NCBI GenBank assembly: GCA_009103225.1
Contig: RHPI01002402.1
Coordinates: 818,014 to 882,013 of the forward strand
DNA length: 64,000 nucleotides
Source: Chlorokybus atmophyticus
Taxonomy: Eukaryota > Streptophyta > Chlorokybophyceae > Chlorokybales > Chlorokybaceae
Reading direction: 5' to 3'
A program made the position numbers and the translations under genes. Below are positions 48,903 through 63,988 of the stretch, piece by piece. Below the pieces are notes generated by a model. It saw only the letters and a program-made list of their open reading frames with translations, was not told the origin of the DNA and did no database searches. The stretch's first letter is position 1, and every line of letters starts with the position of its first letter.

Positions 48903-51900
48903 ATGGTTGTGGAGGATGGCGGAGGTGGAGGGGCGGCGGAGGGGTTGAAAAAGTCGACGCCGGAACAAGAGGTGCGTGTTGTGTATGTGCTGTTCTTTCT
49001 GCTTTTCAGTCGTTGCGTGCCTCGCCTACATGCGTTTTGTTTTTCTCTTTGCTGCTTTGGCTTTGCATGTAACCAGGCCAGGAGCCTGATAAGCCATGCA
49101 CGATTATGTTGCTTTGTCACACCAGCATCTGTTCAACTATAGACAAGCAGCTGTGCCGTTTCTACCAGATAGACAAAGAGGGGAATCTAAAAAGTAAAGC
49201 ACTCAAACCAACTCAACCGTGGTTCTTGTTTTGGTCTGCATCTTGACTCGGAGTAGACACAGTTGACACCATCAATCGCAGCACCCGGCAATGTTCACGG
49301 CTGCGCGTTAACTATGTGCTTACTAGTGCAAACAGCGTGCATGCAGTACACGCGTAGTGTAGCGCATCACATCATCTATGACAATGTTGGTTATGCGGTT
49401 TGTTTCAGTCATTTGCAACAGATGATTGGTGCGGAATCAGCACAGCCACATGCATTTTCCGCGTACTATGTCGTGATGCTCGTGGCTGCCTTGCACATAG
49501 GATGGCCGGGACGCATCTCCAGATGAAGATGTGAAGAAAGCAGTCGAGCTGAAGAGACAGCTGAGGCAGAGCAACCTGAACCCGCAGAGACCAGGTATGA
49601 GAGTTTTGATGGCTACAAGCATTTGCACACAACTTCAACACCAACATCTCAACACAGGCTAAATGTGGGTATGTTGCGTTCTGTGTCGATGATATCCATT
49701 CTCCTATTGCAGATGAGGTGGCGTTGAAGGCGTTTGACTCCAGCGTGAAGCGCAACAGCGCGGTGATCAAGAAGCTTCGCGTCATCTCGGAGGAGAACAG
49801 AGACTCTCTGCTGGAGGAGCTGCGCGCCGTCAACCTCACCAAATACGTCAGCGAGGCCGTCACCGCCATCGCGGAAGCGAGGCTAAAAACGAACGACATC
49901 AACGCCGCCGTACAGGTGCGTGCGCGTCGCTCGTGCGCGTGCGCGTGCATGCGTACACGCATGTGTTTATGTCACTGTATTGTATTATGTTTGACATGTG
50001 ACACAGTCGCTCTCTATCTGCGCAGGTGTGCTCTTTCCTGCACCAGCGTTACGCGGAGTTCTCATCTCAGCTGGTCGCGGCGTTGGTCCGCGCGTTCAAG
50101 TTGGCGGACACCGACGCCGACAAGAATGCGCGTCCAGTGCGGAAGCGCTCCTCGCTGCGCTTGCTGGTGGAACTCTACCAAGGCGGCGTGTACGATACCC
50201 CGCAGGTCCTGCAAAACGCTGTCAAAGAGCTGGTAAGGGGACTCAGTTGGGAGTTGGTTGAGTGTGTTGTTGTGATGAAGTGGTGCGGGTGACGAGTGAT
50301 GTTGTTTGATGTTGTGTACTTTTTGGTTCAGACAGGGTCTGAGCAGCTTCGGGACAGGGAGTTGCTTCAGCAGAATCTTTCGCTGCTCGTCAGCTTTGCG
50401 AGGCAGTCGCAGGGCATGCTTGGACGCAACCCAAGTGACCCAGAGGTTTGTCATACACACGCATGTGCATGCATGTTTGTGTAAACCGCGCGCGTGCGCA
50501 GGCACGCACGCACGCACGCACGCACGTGTCTTGTGCTTACAGCGAGCTGACATTGTCCTTCACAGCAGGCTGCCACTGTGCTTCCCAGCAACGTGCAGCA
50601 GACAATGCTGCAGACGCTCGAGACTTTCTACCAGGCGACTCTGAGGCATCTGAAGGCCGAGCACTTGGTACAGACATGCATGCATGAATGCCGATGCGTG
50701 CTGCGGCTGAGCGATATGGGATTCAATAGTATAACATGCAGGCATTGCATGAGGTGGAGCTGGAGAACCAGCGGGCGTTGGGCACGCGCGCTGAAGTTGC
50801 CGACGATGGCGCGTACGAGAAGCTTCGCAAGTCTTTCGACCAGCTGTTGCGCAGCGTCTCATCGTGAGTGTTCACGTACAACAACCTCCACCACGGCAGA
50901 CATGACACGATACAGCCATGCTCACCCTCGCACGCAGGTTTGCCGAGTCGATGGACTTCAGCCCCCCCATACTGCCGGAAGACGATTCTACCACGCGCAT
51001 CGCATCGGGACAAACAGCCACCACTACCGCACAGGTGATGCAGCATTTTCCCATTGCATGGCCTTTATGTATAGAAACAATGCGTCATCATAGCTTACAA
51101 CCAATCGCTGCTATTGTAGGAAGGACCTGAGCCCGTGTTTGATGACGAGGACACGCGCACATTATACGAAAGCCTTCCTGACCTGAGGTTTCTTTGCTTT
51201 GATGCAGTATGTTGATGACTTTGCAAAACAAGCTTGAAGTCTGGTCGCAGGCTTATTGGATGATACGTTCTTGCTTGCAGAGTGCTGGTGCCAGCTGTGC
51301 TATTGGGTGACACTGAGAAAGACAGCTCACGCGCAAGTGAACAGGTACAAATGCCCTGTCTGCAGCATGTTGGCACGCGCTCACACATCTCCAACATCGA
51401 CTTCTGTACAGGACACGGCTGCGTATACAAGCGGAGCCAATGAAAGCACCTCAGGCAAGGATGAGACAACCGCCGGCAAGACACAGACGGATGATACAAA
51501 GGATGGGACCAAGTCGAAACTTACAGATACGGGTGGACTGGACGCGCTGCTTCAGAGACTACCAAATTGCTGCAGCCGCAATCTCATCGACCAACTTGCT
51601 GTAAGTCAATGTCGATATATATTCGAACACAGAACCCTTGTTGATCCATATGTTTCAGGTTGAGTTCTGTTATGTCAACACTAAAGGCGCCCGCAAGCGA
51701 CTCGTGAAAGCGCTGTTCAGCGTGCCGCGCACGGCTCTGGAGTTGTTGCCTTACTACGCGCGGTTGACAGCGACCCTTTCCAGCTGCATGAAGGACATCG
51801 GGCAGCCCCTCGTGGCGATGCTGGAAGAAGAGTTTGACTTCCTTGTACAGAAGAAGGTTGTGTGTGTGTGTGCAGCTGTGAGAGGGTGATGGCGGGTGTG

Positions 51901-54644
51901 TATGGGGAGGTTGTTGATGTGATGGTTGTGTACAGGATCAAATGAACATTGAGACCAAGATTAAAAACGTGCGCTTTCTTGGCGAGTTGTGCAAGTTCAA
52001 GATTGTAAAGGCGGGTGTCGTTTTCAACTGTCTGAAGGTATGGTCATGAGCGTAGCTGATACGTGTTGGCGTGCGTGTATGTTGTGTCGTGGCTTTGCGG
52101 CTCGTATGTGTGACCTCATGTGCAGGTGTGTTTTGACGACTTCACGCATCACAACGTGGACGTTGCGTGCAACCTTCTTGAAGTGTGCGGCCGTTACCTG
52201 TACAAGACGCCGGAGACGAGCATCCGCACGCGCAATCTGCTGGAGATATTGATGCGTCTGAAGAACGCCAAGAACTTGGACACCCGGCAGAGCACGCTCG
52301 TGGAGAACGCGTACTACTTGTGCAAGCCGCCCGAACGAGCGGCTCGCATTGTTAAAACCCGCACGCCACTCCAAGAGGTCAGGCAGGACTATTTCACTTA
52401 AGCAATAGTCATGCCCACAGTATCATCCGCGCTCGTGAAATGTTGTATGGCTGACACATGCAGACGCATACATGCATGCACTCACAACGTGTATGTGTGC
52501 ACGTGCGTGTGCACGCATACGCATGCACACGCCTACACACGCATCACATTCCCCCTGTTTCCTACGTGCTCTCTGTACGCTATGTGCGCGTGAGTGCGTG
52601 CCTTTTGCGTGCACTTGTGCTCATGTGCGCGTGTATGTACCACAGTACATACGACATTTGGTGTACGTGGAGGTCGGAAGGGCTCCGGTCGAGAAAGTGC
52701 TGCGCCAGTTGCGCAGGCTGCCCTGGCGCCAGTGCGAAGACTACATTCTCAACTGCATGCTGCGCGTCCACAAGGTCAAGTACAGCCACGTCCACCTCAT
52801 CGCGTCTCTGGTGGCCGGTCTGAGCCGCTACCACGACACCCTTGGGATCAAGATAGGTGGGGTTGAGAGCTGGTACAACCGTTTGGTTCGTGAATGCTTG
52901 CTTGATTTGTGTCCCTGAGCTGTGCGTATTGCAGTGGATGCGGTGCTTGAAGAGCTTCGCGTCGGACTTGAAGACACCAATCGCATGCATCAGGTCAGTT
53001 GGAACAACCACATCAGTCCTTGTGTTGAGATAGTGCTGTGTGTTTTCTTGCTCGTGTGTGTGTTTATACCAGAGAGGATTTGTATCAATTAACCATTTTA
53101 TCTGTTTCTCTGGATCTTTTGCAGCAACGACGTGTGGCGCTTGTCAAGTTTCTGGGCGAGTTGTACAACTACAGAATGATTGATTCCAAACTAATTTTCG
53201 ATATGTTGTACTTGGTTCTGTCCTTCGGCCACGAGGGCACAGAGGTGAGCAACAACTTTTTTCACAATGCTCACTCCAACACGTTGCGTGTGGGATGTCC
53301 CTATATACAAATTATTTGCATCAGGAAGAGGCGGAGTGGCTTGAAGACTGCTTCCGAGTACGTTTGGTTTGCACGCTGCTCGGAACGTGCGGTCAGTTCT
53401 TCGACCGCGGGTCTTCCCGACGCAAGTTGGACATATTCCTCGTGTACTTCCAGCGCTACATTATAAACCTTCCCAGCGTGCCAATGGACCTGGAATTTGA
53501 CCTACAGGTAGATAATCAATCACATGCATGGCGCTGATGGCCTTTTTGAAAATTCCCAACATGCCTCTCTTGAGCTTGCTTTGCTTTGCATGGCAGGACT
53601 TGTTTGAGATGTTGCGGCCGAAGCTCGTGCGTTACAAAACCATTGAGGAAGCGCAAGAGGCGGTGTCTGAGCTCGAGAGGCAATTAGCGAGCAGCGGGAT
53701 GGCGCAATCGGCTGGTTCGGGTGCAGGTTCAGCGGAAGTTGATAGCAGCATTGACGGCAGCGACAGCGAGGCGGATGCTTACAAGGAGGAGGATGAAGAC
53801 GACGAGGAGGACGAGGAGGATGGCGATGAGGCGGGCGAGTCTGAAGAGACGGATGCGGATGAGGTGGAGAGCGTGACGAGGGGGGCGCAGTCGGACCAGG
53901 AAGAGGATGCTGTGGTTGTGGCGCGCAAACCGATGGCGCCGGAAGAAGATGAGGAGTTTGAGAGGGAGTTCAAAGCTATGGTTGCTGAGTCGATTGAGTC
54001 GCGTAAACATGAAGTGCGCAAGGGCTCCACGTTGAACATTGTGCTTCCGGTACGATGTCACTGATTGCTGCATTCCGCCTCCCCCCTCCTCTTTGCTATC
54101 ATTTGTTCAATCGTCTTTGTTGTGTATAATGTGTGTATGTTTGGCAATAGTCGAGTGTCAATGAGTCTCTGCTGTTCCAGCCTGAACACAAGCGAACCGG
54201 ACTCTCGGATGAGGGAAGCAACCCGTCGCCCACGTTGGGAGACAGTGTCGCCTTCAAGGTGCTCGTCAGAAAGGGAGCGAAGCAGCAGGTCAAGGAGCTG
54301 CAGGTGCCAAAGGACTCGAGCTGGGCACAACGCTCACGTCAGAAAGAGGAGGCGGAGAGGGAGGAGAAGCAAGAGCTGAAGCGACTGGTACGTGGTTAAA
54401 TGTAGCCTGGCATTGTGCATGAGAGATCGTCACTGCCGCGCAGTCAAAGCAGTTCTGCTGTGAAGTACTGACTTTGGATTCTGGTAGGTGTTGGAGTACA
54501 ACCAACGAGACGAGGACGACTCGGAGGTCGTCGCACCACCGGTCAATCGCACAATCCTCTCAACAGCTGGGACACGCCCAAACCGGTGGAGTCAGCACCA
54601 GCAGCGGCCACATGCTGCTGGAACCCAGCGACGGAGGAAGTAGT
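48903..54644 (+). CDS. UPF2: Nonsense-mediated decay factor UPF2
   Basis: Large gene of at least 17 exons. The ATG at 48903 starts MVVEDGGGGG; the frame runs further 5' without an ATG. Early exons are 48903-48971, 49501-49594, 49713-49915 and 50025-50232. MIF4G domain 1 (about 49713-50670) has VNLTKYVSEAVTAIAEARLK and AAVQVCSFLHQRYAEFSSQL. Domain 2 (about 51530-52380) has NIETKIKNVRFLGELCKFKI and DVACNLLEVCGRYLYKTPET. Domain 3 (about 52650-53620) has WRQCEDYILNCMLRVHKVKY and VALVKFLGELYNYRMID. An acidic tract (about 53700-53900) follows. The UPF1-binding tail has VPKDSSWAQRSRQKEEAERE then KRLVLEYNQRDEDD and ends QRRRK with TAG at 54642-54644. UPF2 bridges UPF3 and UPF1 in the decay of transcripts with premature stops. 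Several introns carry CA/CG microsatellites. Confidence 0.96.
50502..50526. repeat. (GCAC)n microsatellite in a UPF2 intron
   Basis: About six GCAC units following a CGCG stretch. Intronic. Similar CA/CG-rich tracts recur in UPF2 introns near 49915-49950 and 52470-52540. Confidence 0.9.
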
Positions 54645-55000
54645 GGTCCGCTAACAACATGGGCATTGTGTGCAGCACTGTTCACTTTGGCACAACAGGC
54701 ATGCTCAGCACGCAGGATTGGATAAGACCGTGCGCTGTTACTACTGCCCAGCGCCATCATGCAGAGCCCGCAGGTGCTGTACATTGTGGATGGGTTACAA
54801 CTTCGGTTGTAAGTGCAAAATGGGCCATAAGGACTGGGCCATGCAGCCACGGAAGACGTCATAGTACTGGAGCGTGCAAGCACAGACGAATGGCAGACAG
54901 CACAGCACGCTGAGGTCATGGTCAAGGTGTTGCCACCGATGTGACAGGCTAGCATATAGTTACATAGGCCGGCTTTACGGGCTTGTAGTAGTAACTCCAC
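54645..55000. other. Convergent spacer between UPF2 and pTAC14
   Basis: The 356 bases hold both 3' UTRs. A Cys-rich plus-strand frame at about 54673-54864 lacks an ATG at its start and is not accepted as a gene. Confidence 0.55.
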
Positions 55001-57895
55001 CTATTTCAACTTAGCAACATGGCGAGGTTTCTGCATTGCTTCTACATGAGCAGGCAGTAGACTGAGCTTTGCATCTATGTCGGCCAGAGTGTTGAGCAGA
55101 ATTCCCTTCTCAATGGACACTAGTTGCGTTGCTACCCGCTCCCTTGTGGACACCGTACCACTTCTCAACTGACAATGCAAGTTCTGTGAGTCACGCAACC
55201 GCACAATCAAGCAGTACCACACATTGCAAGCACATCGTGTAAAAACAGTAAGGGTGAGGTTGCGCACCAGTGCCTCGTCTTCTTCCAGCGTTCGTGGATA
55301 TTTTGACAAGCGCTGTTGCACGTAATCCTTCAACTGGAGCAATGCACCCTTCTCCACAGTTGGATCTCGCTGTGCACAACAGCAACAGTCCCACTTAACA
55401 GGCTGACGCAATAACTTCACTGTCATTATGACTGAGGGAGGAGGCTGGTGCTTACCAGACAAACAGGACCGTCGGCAAAATCGATCTTGCTGAGTTCATC
55501 TGCATCACTTGCGTGTGCAAAGCGCATGTACGTCAGCATCTTCTCAACGGCATCAGACTCCTTGCCCCTGTACAACTGAACACACCAGCACATGTTAAGC
55601 CACCTACAAAAGAGGGCGCCTTTCTTGGGGTCGCAACAACTAGCAACAACGCTAGTAGCTGTTACAGAAGCAGCATAGTTGCTAGTCTGATGTCTAAGAT
55701 ACACATGTACCAGCAATGGTTGGCACCTGGAAAGTTTGAACTGTCGAAAGGCCATGATGCTGAAGAATCAACCTTTTCTTTTGGAATAGAGGATCATCGT
55801 TTGGTAGCGAAGTCTGCAGAAAAGGCGCAAGCAATGGTGTTGTAATTAAGGTTGTGAAACAGCTGTGACTGATGGCATGGGCCCTTGGAAAGCAGCAATT
55901 ACCTCAACAACAAGCCTGTCATACGGGTTGTTGGGGTCGACAAAGCCATAATTCAACAGCAGCTTTGCATTTGGCTGCGGGCCGCACCTGCAAACATGTA
56001 TTACAAATTGAGGCACCGTCCAGCCTGCTTTTGCCCACCACAATCTCGCAAACTCATACCACACACTGATGGGTTCTCCAGCCTTGTATGGTCGGTCTAT
56101 TGTGAGGGACACATGGTCATCATCGTCATGCTTGAGCAGCGCTCGGCAGGTGCTGCTGTACGCCAAAAATGGAGGTCCAAGCGGGACCAGCGCAAACCGT
56201 TTTGCAATATTTACATTCTGCAGACGGCAAACCAGTCAGATGGAACGTAGATGACATAGGAGTACAGACTCATGCATTGATGATTGCAACAGCCTAGCAC
56301 GCCTGCACTCACCTGCAAGTGAACTACACATGATTGCACTGCGACAAAGGCTTGCTTAAAAATGTTCAAGCTGAACGCCTCTGTTGGAATATCATATGGG
56401 TACTTCTGAAATAAAGAGCCCGCGATAAACCAGACAGTGTCCAGCTCCTGATACTCCTTTTCAATCACCGCAAGGCGATTCTCAACTTCTGCCTGCCAAG
56501 CACCTTGACACGTCAACGTCAACGCAGATGCTGCAGCTCCATCAAGTCCCGTATGTGATAAAACAAGTGAATGCACCACAAACTCGATAGTTGGTAGCGT
56601 TAGTCCTCACCACAACAGGGCTCCCTGCAAGCAACGTGTACAACTCTTCCTCCTTCCACAGCAGCGGCGACTCAACAGCTGCCTGCCCTCGAGCACGTTG
56701 CCTGTCGAGTTCTTTAATGTATGATGACCAAAACGACTTCGCACCGGACTTCTTCTCATACATCATATACAACGCCAGACACGCCAGCTCAGATAACGAA
56801 TTTGTGGTCAACAACTCCGCTGCAGGACAGTGTGATGCATGATTAGCAATGTGGAGCACAGTTTCGTAACACATTGCCGTCTTCTGAGTAGAGTATAAAC
56901 ACGCAAATGTGTCTGTATTTGGCCTCACCAAGCGTCTCATCACCAAACACGCGCTCCAAAGTAACAATCAGTCCATCAGGGATGCGCAACACAACGTCTC
57001 CTGCCTGCAAAACATGGAATCTATATATGGAACCTTTGAGTGCAAATCATGGTGATTCAATCTTAGTTACAAGGAGAAAGAGCACAGTGTCATGTGCACA
57101 GACAAGCAGTTATGCTGATGCCGATTGTACAGGCCAGTGCTGCCCAGCAATCGGTCCCTCCAGCAATATGAGGCCTATACCATAACTTCACGGTGCGCCA
57201 AATGAATGCAAGCTTGCAACGCATTCGCACCTACATGGCTTACATGGCTTTGCACCCACATAACCAACCGTCACAAGTATCAAAGCAGCCTCGGCATTTA
57301 TGCAATGTCATGTCAACATTTACACTCAAACGTTGACAACCGACAACGCGGACGCAGCATGACAACTGACATTGCATGATAGGTTTTCTGACGGTATGAC
57401 ATTGCATACAAGCGAAGCGGCTGCTCTAAAGCGCGTGTTGCCTCACACGTTATTCGCTCACAACCCGTGCATTGTTCACACAATGTTCACAAAACGCTGC
57501 CCACGCACCTTGAGGTCTTCGCTGGCAATACAAACGTGGATGGGCGGCTCCCCAGGCTTGATGGCCCTGTCTTCTAGTCTGATCTTGGCGGGGGGCATGC
57601 CCTGCTCCAGCATCCAATGCATGAGATCCCCGGTAGCCGCCTCAGCCCTCGCAGCCTGCGCCGCCTGCGCAAACCGCGTCTTCCTGGCTACCCTCGTCCC
57701 AGCCACGCCCGCCGTTCCCGCCGCCCTCGTCAACCTCCCCGGCGCCATGGGCCTCCATGGCTGCCGCCCCGCACCCCTCAACCAGCTGCTACCCAACTGC
57801 TGCTGCTGTTGCTGCTGCTCGGATCGCCCGCCGCCGGTGGAACAGCTCGCCCCGCAACTACTCACCGGCACGCACATCAGCGACACCGCCGCCAT
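55001..57895 (-). CDS. PTAC14: pTAC14 / PAP7, plastid SET-domain protein of the transcription complex
   Basis: The ATG at 57895-57893 opens a presequence (MAAVSLMCVPVSSCGASCST, then a Gln tract), consistent with plastid import. The exons then give MHWMLEQGMPPAKIRLED, AGDVVLRIPDGLIVTLERVF, SFWSSYIKELDRQRARGQAA then VESPLLWKEEELYTLLAGSP, and YQELDTVWFIAGSLFQKYPY then DIPTEAFSLNIFKQAFVAVQ. They continue with RALLKHDDDDHVSLTIDRPY, the SET end CGPQPNAKLLLNYGFVDPNN, and the RuBisCO-LSMT-like C-terminal domain: DDPLFQKKRLILQHHGLST and TRERVATQLVSIEKGIL. It ends HVAKLK with TAG at 55003-55001. Order and wording follow plant pTAC14 (PAP7), a subunit attached to the plastid-encoded RNA polymerase; a methyltransferase activity is inferred from the SET fold only. 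Exon edges are approximate. Confidence 0.9.
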
Positions 57896-58224
57896 GCCTT
57901 CCCCTACCCTGCTCACACCCCGCCAACAATGCCACCAATGCCGCCACCACCGCCGCCGCCGAAGCAGCGCACTTCACTGACCCGTTCCGCTGATTCACTG
58001 AACTAAAGGGTGAATCTCTCCCCGGCTTCGCTGCTGCGCGAGTGAACTATTTGGATGAGGTGATTGAGTGGCTCATTCAAGCTCGAGCTCAGCGGCGCTG
58101 CTCATTGGCTGCTACTTTACAGTCTACAGGCGACTTACACGTGGAAGTGGCCAGTCGTGCATGCATTAGGGTTTGCGGCGGTGGCGGTGGCGGTGAGAGG
58201 AGGTTGGGGGGTGGGGCGGCGAGG
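57896..58224. promoter_or_regulatory. Divergent promoter region pTAC14 / UROD
   Basis: 329 bases between two genes for plastid proteins transcribed in opposite directions. A CCG run lies at about 57945-57962 and a GGC/GGT run at about 58176-58192. Shared control is possible but nothing specific is visible. Confidence 0.5.
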
Positions 58225-60104
58225 ATGCTGGGCGTCTTTGTCGGGGTGGACGGGGTGTCAGCTGCGGGGATCGCGGCGTTGAGCTCTTCCTCGAGGCCGG
58301 CACGCAGGTTGTCTTGCAGGCGGGGGACCGCCACTGCTGTTGCCCCGCGAACGAGGCGCAATGCTGTGTGCGTGCAGACTGCGGAGACGGCTGATAGCGC
58401 CTCTCCAGCCCAAACAAAAGGCAAGAGTGCTTTTCTACGTCATCTTGACGAAATCACGCAGGGCACTGTACGCTGCATCGTGAGGTTTAAGTTTAGTCGC
58501 CCAATGCACTGGAGTGTACTGAACACCATATTCTTCAGACCCACCCTCCACCCCCCCACCCCTCTGCAGCGAAGTGTCTTTGCTTAATGTAGTGAGAGGC
58601 AAATAAGCAACATGCATGCACAATAGACGAGCATTACGAACATAAACGCATGCCAAGTATTGCATGCGCTTATATTCGTATATTCGTATCTCCTAATTGC
58701 CGGTCACGCGAAGCAGTGAGTTGTCTCTATGTGCATTGTGCTGTTGATGCCGGTGATGATTCGTTGACCTGTCAATGTTGCTTGTGCAGACCCGTTGCTA
58801 GTGCGCGCAGCCCGTGGTGAAGTGGTCCCGAGGGCACCAGCATGGATGATGCGACAAGCTGGAAGGTATCAACAAGCATACAGAGATCTTGCTGAACGGC
58901 ATCCATCTTTTCGCGAGCGCTCAGAGACGACAGAGTTGATTGTAGAAATATCATTACAGCCCTGGCAGTCCTTCCAACCCGATGGCGTGATCTTGTTCTC
59001 AGATATTCTTACACCGCTTCCCTCTATGGGAGTGCCCTTTGAGATCGACGACTTAAAAGGCCCTCTCATTGACAACCCCATCCGCACAACAGAGCAGCTG
59101 GCTGCATTGAAACCAATTAATTGCGACGACCTTCGGTTTGTGGGGGATGCGCTACGATTGCTTCGGTCTGAGGTCAGTTCAGGACACTTGTAGAAGAAAG
59201 GTTGTTGAAGCCAACAGAACAGCAAGCATGTCTCTTGGCAGTGAAATGCTTGTCGGCGCCGGACACTGCATACTTTTTGTTGCATTTTCAAGTGATAAGT
59301 TGAAAGGTACCACACGTGCAGGTTTGACACCAAGTCTGTCAATGCTGGTGATGTACGCAGGTGGGGAACAACGCTGCTGTGCTTGGATTTGTTGGTGCGC
59401 CGTGGACACTGGCCACATACATCGTGGAGGGCAAGAGTACGCGCACGTACACCAAAATTAAGCGCATGGCGTATGCTGCCCCAGATGTGTTGCATCGGCT
59501 GCTTTCACATCTGGCCACGGCCATTGGCGAGTACTGCAATTTCCAGATTGAGTCCGGTGCCCAGTGCATACAGATCTTTGATTCATGGGGAGGTCAGCTC
59601 ACCCCAAAAGACTGGGATCGGCTGTCTTTACCGTACATCCAGAAGGTAATACTAGTCGCCAGTTGTAAGAACAATGATGCAGCCATTGTTGCATGCTTGA
59701 GTGCCCATCACGTTGGTGCATCACACACAAGTCATTTCTTGCTTCAGGTTGTGTCTACGGTGAGGGAGAAGCACCCAGAAACGCCTTTGGTGTTGTACGC
59801 CAATGGCAGCGGCGGTATGTTGGAACGCATGCGGGCAGCGGGCACGGATGTCATTGGTCTTGACTGGACCGTGGACATGGCGGATGCGAGGTCAAGGCTG
59901 GGTAGCGGTGTTGCTGTGCAGGGCAATGTGGACCCTGCAGTGTTGTTTGCTACTGAGTCTGCAATCGAAGAAGCTGTCAGGGACTGTCTAACCAAGGCTG
60001 GAAAGACAGGACATATCCTCAACCTTGGGCATGGAGTGCTTGTGGGTACTCCAGAGGAGTCTGTGGCTCACTTTTTTGACATCAACAGAAGGATATCTAT
60101 ATGA
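58225..60104 (+). CDS. UROD: Uroporphyrinogen decarboxylase, plastid
   Basis: Four exons in phase: 58225-58420, 58790-59172, 59361-59645 and 59748-60104, giving 406 codons. The first 65 residues (ending [15 protein letters not shown]) are a plastid transit peptide. Signature 1 is [11 protein letters not shown], which binds the substrate carboxylates. Signature 2 is [28 protein letters not shown] contains the catalytic Asp region, and [10 protein letters not shown] and [16 protein letters not shown] close the barrel. The enzyme removes four acetate carboxyls from uroporphyrinogen III to make coproporphyrinogen III for haem and chlorophyll. The donor of intron 1 is either GC (AAAG|GCAAGA) or a GT nine bases... 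downstream region (AAGA|GTGCTT at about 58426); both keep phase, the second adding two residues. TGA is at 60102-60104. Confidence 0.96.
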
Positions 60105-61331
60105 CACACCGGGTGTTCTATATGAGCGCGTAGTCTATTTTTGCTGCTGTGTAAGTAATTGTTTGCCGCTGTTGGAGCATTGCCTGCGACTTGTCTGCCA
60201 GTACTGATTTTTATCCTGTGATTTGACATCGCCCTACAGCAGCTGGGCCAGGACTCCTGGCCCTGGAGTCATGTACGTTCTTAACATCTCAACATATGGT
60301 ATCACATAACAACATAAATGGCAGTAGGCAGCTACTGCTGTTTATGGTGTCATGTACATACAATGCGCGTGGCATATGCTTAGTGACAATCACCACAATC
60401 ATACCACTCATATTTCACACTACCACGTAGTTCACCACCGGGCTACTCTACCTGATCTACCTACTACTGCTAACACCCCGTCAGCTATGCAAGCATGCAT
60501 ACATGCGCAGTCACCTGCGGCACGGCTGTGTGGTTAGCGGCCACGACAGCAGTAGACTCAACGAACTCCCCCCTCTCTCCCCCTTGCCGCCGCCACCTAA
60601 CTTACAACGCACTGCCATCGCTCGGCAGCCGCTTAGTCGTTAGGGTTTCACGTGCATACGTCAGCTTGACATCACACTAGCCAGGCAGTTGCTGTCTACG
60701 CCAATCCTGATCACACGGGCAGATGGAACTGCTGCTCCCCGTGTACTTGACCACGTCCGTTGCTTGGTCTTGTTAAATTTGTCGTAGTAGTGTAATACTG
60801 TGACAGCATGCGCATGCCTTTGGTAAGAAACCCCCAGCAGTCGACTTCCGTCATCACCAAAACAGTTCACGCAGCCACAGATGTCAGTTGACATCTGTGG
60901 CTGCGTGAACTGCTTTGGTGATGACGGAACAGGGCTGTGCTGTGCATGCCAATGCCAGCTCGCACAGCATGTCAACAGTATGACGAGGCACAACAAGGCC
61001 TCAATGTTGCACCGCGCACAAGTGCACTGCACTGTCCTGGCAAGTAAACAGACCAAACAGAAGAGTGTAACATGTCATGAGCATCTTGACATGTTGCAAA
61101 TGAAGATACCGAGCGCGTGCCCAACTTGTTTCAGTGACATCAAAATTGTTGTGTCGAAGTGATGAACCTGCTACTAAGCTCTTGCATTGGGCGCCAGTCC
61201 CCTAGCACCCCGTCATGGTCAAGCAACTGCGCATGGGTGCGTTATGCGTCTGCCGCAGCGTGGGCTATGTGCCTGCGTGGACCGGGGAGCTGCACGAAGC
61301 AGGATGCTTGCACAGGCATCACGCCAGGCCA
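60105..61331. other. Convergent spacer between UROD and IPMDH, with the longest hairpin
   Basis: About 1.2 kb with both 3' UTRs. The 84-nt palindrome at 60846-60929 is the only striking structure. The plus-strand frame at 60881-61162 that starts inside the palindrome matches no family. Confidence 0.55.
60846..60929. repeat. 84-nt near-perfect palindrome, 41-nt arms, 2-nt centre
   Basis: Arm 60846-60886 (starting TTCCGTCATCACCAAAACAG) and arm 60889-60929 are reverse complements at 40 of 41 positions. The one mismatch is A60862 against C60913. The centre is GT (60887-60888). No similar sequence was seen elsewhere in the window. Confidence 0.95.
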
Positions 61332-63608
<2,277 letters not shown>

Positions 63609-63703
63609 TGTGCACGCCACCGCCGCCGCCACCGCCACCGCCGCTCAGGCAGCTGCAAACTCGCGCCAAACACTACTGAGATGAAACACCTCAGCATTGA
63701 GGA

Positions 63704-63988
63704 TTAGTTCACTTCGGTCAGTAGTTCGTTCAATTGCTCGTCCAATGCGTCGGTCGTCTTGACAGTGCTGCAGCAAGCAGTGAGCGGCGGCGAAGGCGTG
63801 AGCGGTGTTTGCCAAGCTCGGAGGATGGACGACCAACGAGCTGACTGGTTGGCATTGCGTGGATTAAGACCCTTCACGACGCTGGTGTTTCGCTCGTGAA
63901 GTGGGCATCCGCCTTTCTTCTGCGCAAGCTTTTGGTTGACGTCAGCGACGGTAAGGGTGGGAGTGACGCTTGAATTGACAGCAGGCAT
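63704..63988 (-). CDS. Doubtful small ORF, 94 codons, near the right edge
   Basis: The ATG at 63988-63986 opens a frame to the stop at 63704. The product starts MPAVNSSVTPTLTVADVNQK, is hydrophilic and ends DEQLNELLTEVN. It lies just upstream of IPMDH on the same strand. I recognise no family. It could be the last part of a gene beginning outside the window, a 5' exon, or chance. Confidence 0.25.
   Translation of the reverse strand: MPAVNSSVTPTLTVADVNQKLAQKKGGCPLHERNTSVVKGLNPRNANQSARWSSILRAWQTPLTPSPPLTACCSTVKTTDALDEQLNELLTEVN

Noticed and set aside
48401-49120. Val/Gly-rich extension of the TMEM33 first frame upstream of 48622
   Set aside because: It is a translation of the ACC/GGT simple repeats in the shared promoter.
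54670-54864. Cys-rich plus-strand frame after UPF2 (possible small zinc protein)
   Set aside because: No ATG at its start and no known Cys spacing; it lies in the UPF2 3' region.
60881-61162. Plus-strand frame beginning inside the 84-nt palindrome
   Set aside because: Its start is one arm of the palindrome, and the remainder matches no family.
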